Source: Diphasiastrum complanatum (taxonomy: Eukaryota; Streptophyta; Lycopodiopsida; Lycopodiales; Lycopodiaceae). Taken from it: a stretch of DNA of 64,000 bases. Positions 42,360-54,098 of this stretch are shown here, piece by piece (positions within the stretch are counted from its first letter, which is position 1; each line of letters begins with the position of its first letter). Below the pieces are notes generated by a model that had not been told where the DNA came from, did no database searches, and was given only the letters and a program-made list of their open reading frames with translations. The stretch lies in contig CM055100.1 of NCBI GenBank assembly GCA_029204225.1, forward strand, positions 6,703,382 through 6,767,381, given 5' to 3'. A program made the translations under genes and the position numbers.

Positions 42360-44641
42360 GCCCAAAACCGTGATGGATCATGTATATATAGGTGATGATA
42401 TCTCACCAAAATCAATCAAGCAATTTCATGATTTTTCTCTCATAATGGTGCAATTGCTCTCTATGTTCATAATTGTTTGAGTACTTGTGATTACTAATGA
42501 TTATAGGATTGAATGTAGGTCTGGTGTACAGTACTCAGACTGTGGGAGGCCGTAATTTCACACGTGTGAAGCCTTCTTCAAGGATTTGGGCCATTTAGTG
42601 AGCTTCAAGCATAGATTTTTGATGGATTTTGATGGTTCAACTTGTGCTAATCTTATGAAATCATAATCTATTGTTTCCCTCATCATTTCAAGTGTTTTAG
42701 GATCCTTATTTGCTGTAATTTTTACATGGTATCAGAGCCTAAAGACTGAAATGAGCTAAATCCTTGGTTTTCATTCAATTTGATCACAATTTTTGATCTA
42801 AATCTTGTGTAGATTGGATCTTAGCATCTAGTATTGATTCTAGAACTCAAAGTGAGTCAAATACATTGGATATTGGTGTTGTGTGACTTCATTTTTAGGT
42901 GTTTAGGTGTCTAAAACCAGAGGCAAAGTTGAATTCAATTCACATTACCAAGATAGCAAGTTTTGCTTGCTCCAAGCATTGATTTCTAAGCAAGTTTTGG
43001 AGGTGATTTCATAGAGGAGGCTTTCTAGCATTCAAGGAGAGGGAAGATCAGAGTTTTGGGGACTCTTCAAGGCTGTTCTAAGGTGTAGTAGACACCTCCT
43101 AAAGTGATTTAGGTTCAGGCCAACCATTGCTTGACTTATGCACCAAATTAGATCAATTTTTCATCAATTTTGATCATTTTTTGCTTGTGATTGGATAGTA
43201 GATTGTGTTGCATCCTCATTAAGTTCCATTTAGATCTTTTACAAGTGATTTTGGAAGTATATTAGGTTGCTGAAATTCACTCTTGATCAGATCATTTGGA
43301 AGCTTTAATGTTCTTTATAGAAAGAGGGGCAATTCTACTAGTATTGTCTACTTCAATCAAGCAAGTGCATTGTTTCTAGTATTCTATGATTTGATTTTGT
43401 TAGAGATCATTCTTAGATCTTTATAGGAAGTCTATTACTGATCTTTTCAGGTCCCTAAGAAGTGGTATAAGGTAGACCTTCAATCAAATCAATAGAAGTA
43501 ACCTTCATTTGTGTCAAGTCCTTGATTAGGAGACTAGATGGCATCTATAAATGCATATCTTTTGGATACTAATGAAAGGCTCAACAAAACTAACTATTCC
43601 ATATGGAAAGTTAGAATGGAATCTATCATGATCATGCAAGATCTGATGGAAATTGTAAATGGTAAGGAGGGTGAACCTATTCATCCTCAAGAAAAAGCCA
43701 AATACATCAAGAGGTGCAATGTTGCACTACATTGCATAAAAATGAATGTTGCAAATGAACTCTTAAGAGAGGTAGGAGATTGCACTTCAGCTCAAGATGC
43801 TTGGGAGACTTTGCAAAAGGTCTATGAATCCAAGAACCAAACTATAATGTTAGCTTTGAAGAATCAAATCTATAGAAGCTATCAAAAGAAAGGAGAGAGT
43901 GCACATACTTTTGTCCTAAGAGTAAAGGAATTGAACAAAGAGCTAGCCTTTATAGGTGACTCTATCAAGGATGAAGAGCTTGTTCAACTCATATTGAATG
44001 GACTAAGCTTTGAATTTGACAATTTGGTTCAGGGATATGCAATTATGGGTAAGCTACTCATACTTGAAGAACTCCAAGGCACACTCATGGCCGAGGAATC
44101 AAGAAGGAGCCAAATGCAAGAGAGGATGGATAGGCTTTCCATCCAAGGTGGAGATGACCAAGCTCTCTTCACCAAAGGCAAAGGCAAGTCCAAAGGCAAA
44201 GTATCAACATTCAAGAAGTCTACAAAGCTTGAGGATCAAGAAGGACCCTCAAAGGCATCTCCATCAACCACCAAAGTCAAGAAGGACAAATCAAAGGTGA
44301 AGTGCTACTATTGTAGCAAGATGGGGCATTATGCCTCGGAATGCTTCAAGAGGAAGCAAGATCAAAGCCAAGCCAACATGAGCAAAGAGGAGGAGGAGGA
44401 GAGTTCACATGAGGACTCTCTCATGATGTCCATATTTTCTTCGACAAGCTTCAAAGGAGAAGATCCTTGGTGGATTGACTCGGGTGCTAGTTCACACATG
44501 ACTAGTAAAAGGGAGTTTTTCTCTTCTCTCTTATCTTATTATGGACCTATAAAGTCTATCTATACAGCAAATGATGAAGCTTGTAAGATTGAAGGAGTTG
44601 GTAGAATTCCCCTTTGCTTAGGATCTTCCAAAAAGATCAAC
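42360..44641 (+). mobile_element. B-family copy truncated at both ends
   Basis: Last 367 bp of a B 5' LTR (42360-42726, palindrome TTCACACGTGTGAA at 42557-42570), PBS TGGTATCAGAGC (42727-42738), leader, and gag-protease up to 44641, where homology to B stops in mid-protease. No 3' LTR, so no TSD can be tested. Confidence 0.92.
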
Positions 44642-44644
44642 TGA
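43538..44644 (+). CDS. Truncated B-family gag-protease ORF (368 aa)
   Basis: Identical in layout to residues 1-368 of the B polyprotein, with only scattered substitutions (for example T103I for R103). CCHC CYYCSKMGHYASEC and WWIDSGASSHMT are intact. The frame ends two codons after the truncation. It could in principle express a Gag-like protein with a partial protease, but it lacks a complete promoter LTR. Confidence 0.85.
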   Translation: MASINAYLLDTNERLNKTNYSIWKVRMESIMIMQDLMEIVNGKEGEPIHPQEKAKYIKRCNVALHCIKMNVANELLREVGDCTSAQDAWETLQKVYESKNQTIMLALKNQIYRSYQKKGESAHTFVLRVKELNKELAFIGDSIKDEELVQLILNGLSFEFDNLVQGYAIMGKLLILEELQGTLMAEESRRSQMQERMDRLSIQGGDDQALFTKGKGKSKGKVSTFKKSTKLEDQEGPSKASPSTTKVKKDKSKVKCYYCSKMGHYASECFKRKQDQSQANMSKEEEEESSHEDSLMMSIFSSTSFKGEDPWWIDSGASSHMTSKREFFSSLLSYYGPIKSIYTANDEACKIEGVGRIPLCLGSSKKIN

Positions 44645-45659
44645 AAATGATTTGGATAATGATTTAAATGTGCTGTTGTACATGTACAATTAAGATCTGC
44701 ACCTAGACATTAAGATTTCTAAATCACGAGCAATTAACTTGAGTAATTGATTTACTCTCGTGGAAGTTAATTGGTAAAATGGACAGTGTGAAGAGAATTC
44801 ACCGAAAACTGTTTGTTTTGTGTGTATTGCTTGTAAGACACATAATTTATGAGTCATTTGGATTCATTAGGAAATTGTGTGCATAGGATACTGATTTTTT
44901 GGATGAGTATTTCTCTGTTTAGAAATAAACTTGATTCATGAGTGATAGTATCCCTGTGAGCTCAATTGGATACTAGATCCTGATGGTGCCAAGAATGTAA
45001 ACTGAATTTTGGAAATTCAGTAGAACTTTGTAATCTCTAAATGTTGTTCTAGGAGATTGTATAAAGTTTATATTGTTAAAGATGAAAGTTATAGTAGTCT
45101 TTAATTACTTGGATGATCGTAGAATTTGGAACTCATAATCTGATTAAGAATCGGTTTGGAAAAATATTCTTGGAATCCAGAAATTTTCCTTGTGGAAAAG
45201 ATTTCAGAATGATTTTTATATTTCCTGATTCGTATGTTGTACATATACTCCAGTATCTTCCAATGATTAAGTATGGTTTTGGAATCTTGTAAATCATGAT
45301 TGATGAATCATAAGATTCTAAATGTTTATGATTGATGGATCATAAATTGATACTTAAAAGTCATTTGAAGATCATAGGGAAATGTGAGGATTTTGAAGAT
45401 AACGAGTAATTCTTGATCAATTGGGTGAGTCAAGGATTTAGATCTGTTATTTGAACTCGAAATTCCTTTACTCCAGCGCATACTTGAGATTGTATGAATC
45501 TCACAAGCCTTTCCATTAAGTAATTGTTCAATTATGAGGAATTGCTTTCTTTACAGATTGTAGTCTATAAGTGCTTGCATACAAAGTTTTGTCTAAATCT
45601 CCAGTTTTGTAGGGGACAGATAAATCTATTAAGATAAGGATAGATGCTGATTTCTTGCA
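44642..45659 (+). other. Probable Gypsy 3' non-coding region, left part
   Basis: About 1 kb without ORFs, interrupted by G and continued at 50232-50741, which ends in a polypurine tract and a Gypsy-type LTR. Assignment to that Gypsy element is by continuity only. Confidence 0.45.
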
Positions 45660-45664
45660 TATGA

Positions 45665-46390
45665 TGTGAAGAATTGAAAAAGATTATCTATGTTAAATAT
45701 AGGGGTCTTATGTTTTTTACATCAAGCATCTAGGTGTAGGATGTTGATAGGAATAAATTTGGCATAGATGGCAAATTATGCATTTCCACTTGTATTGCCA
45801 CTATTGAGCAGAGACTAAACACTTGCCAATTAGAGTGTAGACAAGTGTAAAGTTTTTGTTTGATTAATTCCAAGAGGTCCAATAGGATTTAGAGGTGGAA
45901 CCTTGTGAGGTCCAATAGGAAATTGAGGTGTGCTTGAATATAGTCCAACAGAATTAAGAGGTGCATGGATCAATGATCCAATAGGATCAAGAGGTGACAA
46001 AATATGGTTTAATCATAGTTAAGCATAGTGATAGCTCGTGGACCTACTAGTATCATTGTACTCCTCATTTGGAAGCTAATTGATTTGGTGATTTCATGGA
46101 TTTTTGTGAGTTATTAGATTTCTAGCTTTCTCTCTCTACCGGAGAGCTCATGATGCATTTTCTCTCTCTACCCGAGGAGAGCAGCTTGTTTTTACTTAGA
46201 TTATTTTTTGAATACTTTCCACACGTGTGAGTGAGAGTTGGAAGTGACTGAATGCATGTAGTAGTGTGTTTTTGCCATAGGATTCAAGATTGATCTTGAA
46301 TCTCAATCTAGTCTTGATCTTGGTGCATCTACACACCTTAGGAGATCACAAGTACATGTAGTGGACAGTCCACACGTGTGAAATTCAACA
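45665..46390 (+). repeat. 5' LTR of G
   Basis: 726 bp, TGTGAAGAATTG to AAATTCAACA. Two CACACGTGTG palindromes (46221-46230 and 46371-46380); the second lies 10 bp before the LTR end, next to GTGGACAG. Confidence 0.93.
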
Positions 46391-47147
46391 TGGTATCAGA
46401 GCCTACCTAAGGTTACCATGCATTTTGATCCATCTAAGTGAAAACATTTTCATCAATCTTGAGCTAGAAGTTGTCAAGGCCCATTTTCCTAGCTATCTTG
46501 TTCAATCTTGGATCAAAAGAGATCAAAAGGACATTGATTGGGTCTGACCTGGTACTGTACGGAATCAGGTGCTCAGACACATGTGAGGAACATCCAATTT
46601 CAGTTTGGAAGTTCTCTCTCATGTTTGATCCATTTATCTTGCTTGATAGCTTGTTTTGAAGCTATTTTTGTCTAGTTTTTGTTGCAATCAGTTTCATTCC
46701 ATTTGGTTGAGCCAATCAAAAGTTATAAGCTTTTGAAGAGGGTTAGGTAGGGCACCTAGACCTGGGTGGACACATTTGGTTTGGTCAAGAGATTGCTTGG
46801 TTGATCCAAAATCACAGTTGTATGCTTGCCAATCTCATCTATATGTGATCTAGGCACTGTTTTGAGATCTCAGCCATTTTGTTTCATGCAATATCATTGT
46901 ATTTGAGTCAAATTTGATTTCTTAGTGTATTTTACACGTACTAAGAGTGTTAGATCCTAACTTTGCCTATACTCCATCATTTGATGTGAAATAGATCTTG
47001 TTTTAGAGAGATTTGAGTAGCTAGTGAGAATCAATTCACAAATTGTTGCAAGATCTTTCATAGGAGGAGATAGTACTCAATTATTGGATCCTATTGAAAG
47101 TGTGTAACAACATTTATTGTTCATCATTTGAGTTTTCTTCACTTCAA
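46391..47147 (+). promoter_or_regulatory. G leader and primer site
   Basis: PBS at 46391-46402, then about 740 nt of leader. Near 46550-46590 it repeats the TACTGTACGGAATC...ACACATGTGAG module, as the C leader does. Short frames here (for example 46471-46659) have no support. Confidence 0.75.
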
Positions 47148-48707
47148 ATGTCTTCAATGGGTTCATCCTTGTTGGAACCAACTGAAAGATTGACCACTTC
47201 GAATTATTCAATTTGGAAAATGAGGATGGAGTCCATCTTGATCCTTCAAGACTTGATGGACATAGTTCTTGGCCTTGAAGAAGAATCACAAGTTCTTCAA
47301 GAGGTTCAAAAATACAAAAAGAGAGCTAGGATGGCTCTCCACTACATTAAGATGAATGTCTCTAATGAGATATTGAGGGAGATAGGCACTTGTACAACAG
47401 CCAAAGAAGCTTGGGATTGTCTCAAGGCTATCTATGAGGCTAAGAATACCTCTAGGCTTCTCACTCTTAGGAATCAAATCTTTCAAAGTAGCCAAAAGAG
47501 TGATGAGAGTGCATCTAGTTATGTTTTGAGAGTAAAAGATATTCATAGAGAACTTGCTTGTATTGGTGATTCCATCAATCAAAATGAGCTAGTTCAAGTC
47601 ATTCTCAATGGCTTGAGAAGTGAATTTGATAACCTTGTCCAATCCTATGCCATTAAGGAGGAGCTACCAAGTTTGGAGGCTCTCCAAAGTGTGCTAATTT
47701 TGGAAGAATCAAGACAAGAGTACAAGCTCTTGAGGACGGACAAGCTTTCTCTCACTCATAATGATGGCAAAGATCTCTTTGCCAAGGATAAGCACAAAGG
47801 GAGGAGCAAGAACCAACATCAACAATCCTCAAGCAAGGACAAAGTCAAATCCAAAGACAAAGATGAGGAGGAAGATGATTCCTCTAATGCTTCATCATCC
47901 AAGCTCAAGAAGAAAAAGATCAAGTGCTTTTATTGTGGCAAGAAAGGTCATTATGCCACCAATTGCTTCAAGAAGAAGAATCAACTCAAGCAAGCCAACA
48001 TTACCAATGAGAAGGAAGACACTATTGCAAGTGATGGAGAGGGATCTCTTATAGTCTCTAGTTTCTCATCTACTCCTTTCAAAAAGGATGGCCTATGGTA
48101 TATTGATAGTGGAGCCTCTTCACATATGTGTAGCTCCAAGGACTCTTTCTCTTCTATTGCACCTTATGATGGAGTCAAGAAATCAATATACACTGCAAAT
48201 GATTTTGAGTGTCCTATTGAAGGCATAGGGAACATTCCCTTGAAGCTTGCATCCTCTAAAATTCTTTCTCTCTCTAAAGTTCTTTATCTACCTAAGCTTA
48301 ACAAGAATCTTATTAGTGTTGGCCAATTGCTTGATAATGGCCTTGATGTAAAATTCAATGTTGATACTTGCACTATCAAGAAGAATGATGAGATAATTGC
48401 ATTAGGATCTAGATTTGGTGGCATCTATAAACTAGATCCAAATGAGTATGTGAATGCTTGTAATGTTGCTCTTGTGAACAAGCTCTCTATGGAGGAATTA
48501 TGGCATAGGAGGTTGGGACATCCCAACTACAAATCCATGCTCTCTATGATCAAAGAAGCCAAAGCTATTGGCTTGCCAAAGTCACTCTCCAAGAAGATCA
48601 AGCCTTGTGAGTCTTGTGCTATTGCTAAATCTCACAAAAAGCCATTTACAAGATCTTCTATCAAAAGCAAGCATCCTTTGGAGTTAATCCACTCGGATGT
48701 GCATTGA
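47148..48707 (+). CDS. G gag-protease-integrase N-terminus ORF (519 aa)
   Basis: I start at 47148 because MSSMGSSLLEPTERL aligns with the N-termini of B and D; the frame is open back to 47094. Gag with NYSIWKMRMESIL, CCHC CFYCGKKGHYATNC (about 47928-47970), protease WYIDSGASSHMC, integrase zinc site (HRRLGHPN; CESCAIAKSH), ending ELIHSDVH then TGA at the deletion point. It retains the first catalytic Asp but not the rest of the core. A Gag-protease product could still be made. Confidence 0.88.
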   Translation: MSSMGSSLLEPTERLTTSNYSIWKMRMESILILQDLMDIVLGLEEESQVLQEVQKYKKRARMALHYIKMNVSNEILREIGTCTTAKEAWDCLKAIYEAKNTSRLLTLRNQIFQSSQKSDESASSYVLRVKDIHRELACIGDSINQNELVQVILNGLRSEFDNLVQSYAIKEELPSLEALQSVLILEESRQEYKLLRTDKLSLTHNDGKDLFAKDKHKGRSKNQHQQSSSKDKVKSKDKDEEEDDSSNASSSKLKKKKIKCFYCGKKGHYATNCFKKKNQLKQANITNEKEDTIASDGEGSLIVSSFSSTPFKKDGLWYIDSGASSHMCSSKDSFSSIAPYDGVKKSIYTANDFECPIEGIGNIPLKLASSKILSLSKVLYLPKLNKNLISVGQLLDNGLDVKFNVDTCTIKKNDEIIALGSRFGGIYKLDPNEYVNACNVALVNKLSMEELWHRRLGHPNYKSMLSMIKEAKAIGLPKSLSKKIKPCESCAIAKSHKKPFTRSSIKSKHPLELIHSDVH

Positions 48708-48710
48708 AAG

Positions 48711-49469
48711 ATGCATTACATCCTAGGCCTAGAAATTTATTTTTATGAAAATCATGTCTTTATATGCCAATCTAGATATGCTCACTCTATATTGAAAAAA
48801 TTCCATATGGAAATTTCTAAGAGCATAGATACTCCAATGGAGCAGGTTGTAAAAGATCCTAATAAAGGTGATGAAAGATCCTTTGAGGACATCACACTTT
48901 TTAGGAGTCTTGTAGGCTCCTTGATTTGGCTTACAATTACTAGGCCCGATCTAAGTTTTTGTGTGCACAAATTGAGTCGAATTATGCAAGATCCTAAGAT
49001 CCATCATTGGAAGATGGCCAAGAGGATTTTAAGATATGTATCTTCGTCTTGTGATTATGGTCTACTCTATAAAAGTGAATAACTCTCCATTATTTGCTAC
49101 TCGGATTCGAACTTTGCAAGTGACAAGATGGATCGAAAGTCTATTAGTGCATACACTATCTTTCTTGGAGGAAATCTTATATCTTGGCTTTCCAAAAAGC
49201 AAGATACTATATCTCTCTCTTCATGTGAGGCCAAGTACAAAGCACTCACTACAACTACCAAAGACGTGCTTTGGATCAAGAGGTTATTAATGGAGCTAAA
49301 CTGCATCAAGGAGGATGATCTACCAATGATCAAGTGTGATAACATCTCGGCCCAAGCTCTTGCCAATAATCCCATATTTCTACTCACCAAGCCTTTGAGC
49401 AAAAGTGCTTTCATCAAGCATAGATCTAATCTTGGAGTTATATCAAGATCAATGCTCAGATCTTCATAG
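48711..49469 (+). pseudogene. G residual RT end and RNase H
   Basis: Same phase throughout: MHYILGLEIYFYEN, TPMEQVVKDPNKGDERSF, WLTITRPDLSF, then an in-frame TAA at 49080-49082, SDSNFASDKMDRKS, WLSKKQDTISL and KCDNISAQALANNPIF. A deletion of roughly 40 codons then joins to LLTKPLSKSAF. The RNase H DFAGD motif has become NFASD, and SSTEAEY is SSCEAKY, so catalysis would be lost even without the stop. Confidence 0.85.
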
Positions 49470-49487
49470 ATAATTTTTTAGGAGGAG

Positions 49488-50226
49488 TGTGAAGAATTGA
49501 AAAAGATTATCTATGTTAGATATAGGGGTCTTATGTTTTTTACATCAAGCATCTAGGTGTAGGATGTTGACAGGAATAAATTTGGCATAGATGGCAAATT
49601 ATACATTTCCACTTGTAATGCCACTATTGAGCCAAAATAGAGTAAGAGACTAAACACGTGCCAATTAGAGTGTAGACAAGTGTAAAGCTTTTGTTTGATG
49701 AATTCCAAGAGGTCAAATAGGATTTAGAGGTGGAACCTTGTGAGGTCCAATAGAAAATTGAGGTGTGCTTGAATATAGTCCAATAGAATTAAGAGGTGCA
49801 TGGATCAATGATCCAATAGGGTCAAGAGGTGACAAAATATGGTCCAATCATAGTTAAGCATAGTGGTAGCTCGTGGATCTACTAGTATCATTGTACTCCT
49901 CATTTTGGATCTAATTGATTTGGTAATTTCATGGATTTTGTAAGTTATTGGATTTCTAGCTTTCTCTCTCTACCTGAGAGCTCATGATGCTTTTTCTCTC
50001 TCTCTACTCGAGGAGAGCAGCTTGTTCTTACTTAGATTATTTTTTGAATACTTCCCACATGTGTGAGTGAGAGTTGGAAGTAATTGAATGCATGTAGTAG
50101 TGTGTTTTTGCCATAGATTCAAAGATAGATCTTGAATCTCAATCTAGTCTTGATCTTGGTGCATCTACACACCTTAGGAGATCACAAGTACATGTAGTGG
50201 ATAGTCCACACGTGTGAAATTCAACA
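49488..50226 (+). repeat. 3' LTR of G
   Basis: 739 bp, TGTGAAGAATTG to AAATTCAACA. It keeps the distal CACACGTGTG (50207-50216); the proximal one has mutated to CACATGTGTG near 50056. Followed by TSD TATGA. Confidence 0.93.
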
Positions 50227-50231
50227 TATGA

Positions 50232-50741
50232 TGTTATAAATGGGGTTGTTAACTCAGTAGAGTAACTACAGTACTCTGGTTTGATGTTATAATTATCTGA
50301 GACTTGATGGATCTCCTAGAAATTTTAGATGACTGAATTATGGTGTTTTAGAATATTTGGATATTCTAAAAATACTAGTATCAAGAAGCATTATTGTCTA
50401 CAAGAAATTGAAATGGAATTTCTTTAGCTTTTGGATTTGATCTCTGAAATAAAAAAGTTAATTCACCCAGTGGTTCATGTAATTAGGATTACATGAAGGT
50501 GATGAACTTTTGTTTTGGAGTAGATCAACCCATTTGGAGGATTTGTAGTTTAGTGTATCTTTTGGAATTTGAATTAGTATTCATGAGTAGAGGCAAGCAA
50601 TTTAAATATTGTTGCATTTTTTAATACTTATTCAGATAAAAATACCAAACTAAGAATATCGGTTCATGGGTAATATTTGAAAGCTTAAGGAATAGTTCAT
50701 GTTTTCTTTTTTTCGACAGAAATTGTTTAAGGGAGGAAGAA
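50232..50741 (+). other. Probable Gypsy 3' non-coding region, right part
   Basis: No ORF. It ends with TTTAAGGGAGGAAGAA, a polypurine tract directly before a TG-starting LTR, an arrangement typical of Gypsy elements. Confidence 0.5.
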
Positions 50742-51230
50742 TGTTATGGCCATATTCGGTTAAGGATCTAAAATAGTCCTAATATGGTAGACCGGCCCTC
50801 CAGTGTTCGAGATTATTAGTCACGCCTAGATTTTATTCCACGTCGAGGCCTGTTGGTGACTAATAACCTTGAGAGGACCCAGACACTCTAATTGAGACAT
50901 ATGGAGTAGTGCATGTACGTGCGACTGATATAGGCAGGACGTATGCATGAAGAGCTATGACCTATTTATAGTTGACCTGCATGGGGATTGCATGTGTTCA
51001 TGCAAAGGATCCTAGTCTCTATCTATTGAGGTAGTGATTATTCCGTCGACGACTTGGTCTAGGTTACCTGATGAGCTCTTCTCCTCTTGCTATCACATGG
51101 CATGGCTTGGGAGCTAGATCCAAGAGGATTCTCCAGGAGGGATCTAGATTTGGTTGGGTGGTTTTGCTCCACAGTCTCTCTTGTGTTTTCCTATCCTCAT
51201 CTTAGGGAATTGTCCTTAGTGGTCTTGACA
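50742..51230 (+). repeat. Gypsy-type 3' LTR
   Basis: 489 bp from TGTTATGGCCATATTCGG to GTGGTCTTGACA, preceded by a polypurine tract. Base composition is visibly less AT-rich than the Copia LTRs. No partner LTR is in the window; the element's coding part is missing or lies in 44642 leftward, where I found none. Confidence 0.65.
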
Positions 51231-52569
51231 GTAAGAATAAATTTGCAAGAAAAATTATACACTCATATTCAAATAACAAATAAAGTGCAATTGATGTCAA
51301 TATCAATAACAATATATACCTGCTGTTGCGATCATGAGATGAATTGCTATCTGATGATGATGACATCATCAATGACATATACACACTGTAGCCAGCTACT
51401 CTATACCACATCATAAGTAATCATTATGAGACCGTATGTACTAAACAAATACATGAAAATTTGTTAAAGACATGCCAACATATGATCCATGTATATTCTA
51501 GTTATGCTTAATGAAAATCTAATATTCTAGTAACATTGCTATCAAGAAAATTGCTTGGGTGGGGCAACACATGACAAGCAATCAAAATGAGATTCATATT
51601 GACAAATGTTAGACATCAATAGATAGTGCACGCAGGCCTATTTCAACTAATTTAAAGACCACATGGCAGTCAATGTTTGAAGCTTTTAGTTTGAACTCTT
51701 GTCCAAGATGAGTAATGATCTCACTTGATCTTTCTTTCAAGATAAAATGATCAAAATACTCAATTGATTGATTGTCCACTCAATCACTCATTTGATACCT
51801 GGCTCGAGTTAGTTAGTGATAAATCTCTTTGGATTGGCCTAGTGTGCCATGGTATCTCATGACAAGCAATATACATTCGCCCTTTCTATCTATGGTTGCT
51901 TTGTATGGAAGATGATATTTCTCGAATCAAAAAGAAAAGACGAGCAATTGGACAATGTTAATCAATCATATACTAGCTAGCACACCATTGATCAACATCT
52001 TTATTACAATGCTAAATGATATTTCAACTAATTACTATGATTTCATATAAGGTAATATAGGTCATACACCAACAATTAAAAAGATATATCATATAGGTTA
52101 CAAATCACTAAGGTCCTCAATATAGCATAAATGCTTTTGATCATGAATCTAAATGACCCTGTGCAACCATTTAACAGGTCACATACAAAAGCAATGATTT
52201 TCTATTTGACCATATAATTATGTCATCAAATTATATCAAATCTATGACACCTAGATTATCGATAAACTACATTTTTTATGACATCATTTATTTGACATAA
52301 TATCATGTCATAAAATCTTAAAAAACTTGTCAAATTACTTGTTTAACAACAATATGTACTATTTTTTATCTCATGATTTTGTCTTGTATGTCAAATCTCA
52401 AGAAAAATAAAATTTGTAACCATATAAAACTAGTTTTAACAATTATATACTACCATAATGATCTTTGAATTGATTTTTGATGTTTCATCATACTAAAAAA
52501 TATATTTTATGTAAGATTTTTTGTCAAATCCTACATTAAAATATTCTCATAAAATCTAGAAAAGATTAT
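51231..52569. other. AT-rich stretch without supported genes
   Basis: No recognisable protein. 52200-52560 is very AT-rich with repeated ATGACAT/ATGTCAT words, which may be an old MITE-like element. Short frames at 51087-51416 overlap the LTR and are not supported. Confidence 0.4.
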
Positions 52570-52658
52570 GACTTGCATGACATTTAAAGCATGCAAGTCC
52601 ATGTGGGGGACCGCACGGTTTTTTTCCCTCTCTTCACACGTAGGAGGGTCCCCCACAT
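52570..52658. repeat. Two back-to-back perfect hairpins
   Basis: First: GACTTGCATG (52570-52579) and CATGCAAGTC (52590-52599), 10-bp stem and 10-nt loop. Second: ATGTGGGGGACC (52601-52612) and GGTCCCCCACAT (52647-52658), 12-bp stem and 34-nt loop. Both stems are perfect and one base apart. The second is GC-rich within AT-rich DNA. It could be a DNA-transposon end, a small-RNA-type foldback or a chance pair. Confidence 0.6.
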
Positions 52659-53022
52659 AACTTTTTCACCTCTCTTCCTTGAAACTTGAATGCCCATAAA
52701 ACCACATTTCTGTGAGCATTCTTGCTCTTCTTCCTTTGCTTTCAAGTTTTAGTGGTTTTCCTAATCTAGTGTTTAGTGCTCTTGCTTGCTATTGCTCCTC
52801 CAAGCTCTATAGATCTTGCTTGCTTGCTTGCTTTTGGTTGCTCTTCCTTGCTAGTGATCTTTCTCTTGTTATTGCTTGCAATCTCTTTCTAGTCTATTGA
52901 TCTTGCTTGCTATTGATCTATTGCTTTCTTGTCATTGCTTACTCTTCTAATCTAACACTCTTCACTACTCTTCACTCCCATTATCCACTACTTTCTAAAT
53001 TTTAAAGTTTTTCTTTGATACA

Positions 53023-53261
53023 GTGTCTTCAAGTGGTAGGTCAAGTGGGAGACCATCTAGGAGAAGAGCTTGTGAGGAGCCCAAAGAATATAATCAAGAG
53101 TGGTTTGAGAATCTATCTCCTCAACAAAGAGATATAATCAAAAAACTTGTGTTATCTTCTTTGGGTGAATCATCCGAGAGAAGAGCTTACGAGGATGCCC
53201 CTTCTCAGGAATCATATAGTGTGTATTATGATCTTAATCCATATGGAGGAGTTATAAAAAA
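53023..53261 (+). pseudogene. Orphan exon-like ORF, cut by element H
   Basis: A plus-strand frame (SSSGRSSGRPSRRRAC; YNQEWFENLSPQQRDIIKKL; SQESYSVYYDLNPYGG) begins right after TTCTTTGATACAG, which looks like a splice acceptor. It has no ATG of its own, so it may be an internal exon. It is Ser/Arg-rich then acidic and helical. Homology to anything in this window is absent and I do not recognise the family. The H LTR starts at 53262 and ends the frame. It could be host or from another TE. Confidence 0.4.
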
Positions 53262-54098
53262 TGTCAAAATACAGCAAAATGGACCAAAAATAGATCTAAA
53301 TCAGATCCACAAGTGTGATTGGATGTTAGATTAGATCAACCTATCAATCTACACAAGATTAGATAGCATTTAGATCAAATCTAGATGAATAAATCTAACA
53401 AGAACAATCATTATTGATCAAAACTTGTACTTTCTGGTTTCACACGTGTGAAAACCTGTCAGAGTATGGACAGTAGGCTGAGAATAAAGTATACTAAGCT
53501 TAGAACCCAATCAATGCATAAAAACACAAGACAAATAGAGAGAAAACACTAGAATCTCTCCAAAACCAAGATTTAGCTTCCATATCAATTATGGCCAAAT
53601 GAGCCACCATATATACACAAGAGCTGATGCTTACTCAGTTGATTTGGCACGTGTGAGAGTGCCTACTCATCAAAGGATCCACCAATAATCATCAATATGG
53701 CACATGGACCAAGTTTCCTAACTTATAGCCACCTCCCTTTATTTAAGGCAATTTTTCTAATTTATAGGGACTTGCACAAATATCTACTACAAGTTGGATC
53801 TCACCTACTACTGACATTTTGACACATGTGAGAAATCCTTGGCATGTGTGGGATCACTCCTATCCATGTGAAATAGCTTTTCCTACCAATAAAATGATGC
53901 CAAGTGGCATGTAGCTAGAAAACTAGATTCTGGCCATTTTAGCCACTAGATCTCAAATGAAATGGTATGTACAACCTATATGACTCATCTAAATGATAAA
54001 TGCATTAAATTCACATGTGGGAACAGACTCCACACATGTGTAAACATAATATGTACATGATTTTGGCCTAGATCAAGCATGATTTTGACATTTTCACA
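53262..54098 (-). repeat. 3' LTR of H
   Basis: 837 bp, TGTCAAAATACAGC to TTTTCACA. Contains the 16-bp palindrome TTTCACACGTGTGAAA (53448-53463) followed by GTATGGACAG (53464-53473), a TATATATA box (about 53608-53616) and another GGCACGTGTG near 53646. The longest LTR in the window. Confidence 0.88.

Larger units (their letters stand above)
45665..50226 (+). mobile_element. Copia deletion derivative G
   Basis: 4562 bp with LTRs 45665-46390 and 49488-50226 and TSD TATGA at 45660-45664 and 50227-50231. PBS TGGTATCAGAGC at 46391-46402; polypurine GGAGGAG before 49488. Gag and protease are open, but integrase from HSDVH onward and RT through the YVDD region are deleted. The LTRs differ by a few percent and several indels, so it is older than B or D. 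Confidence 0.95.

Noticed and set aside
44642-45659. Possible host gene between the B fragment and G
   Set aside because: No ORF over 60 codons and the sequence continues after G into a Gypsy polypurine tract and LTR.
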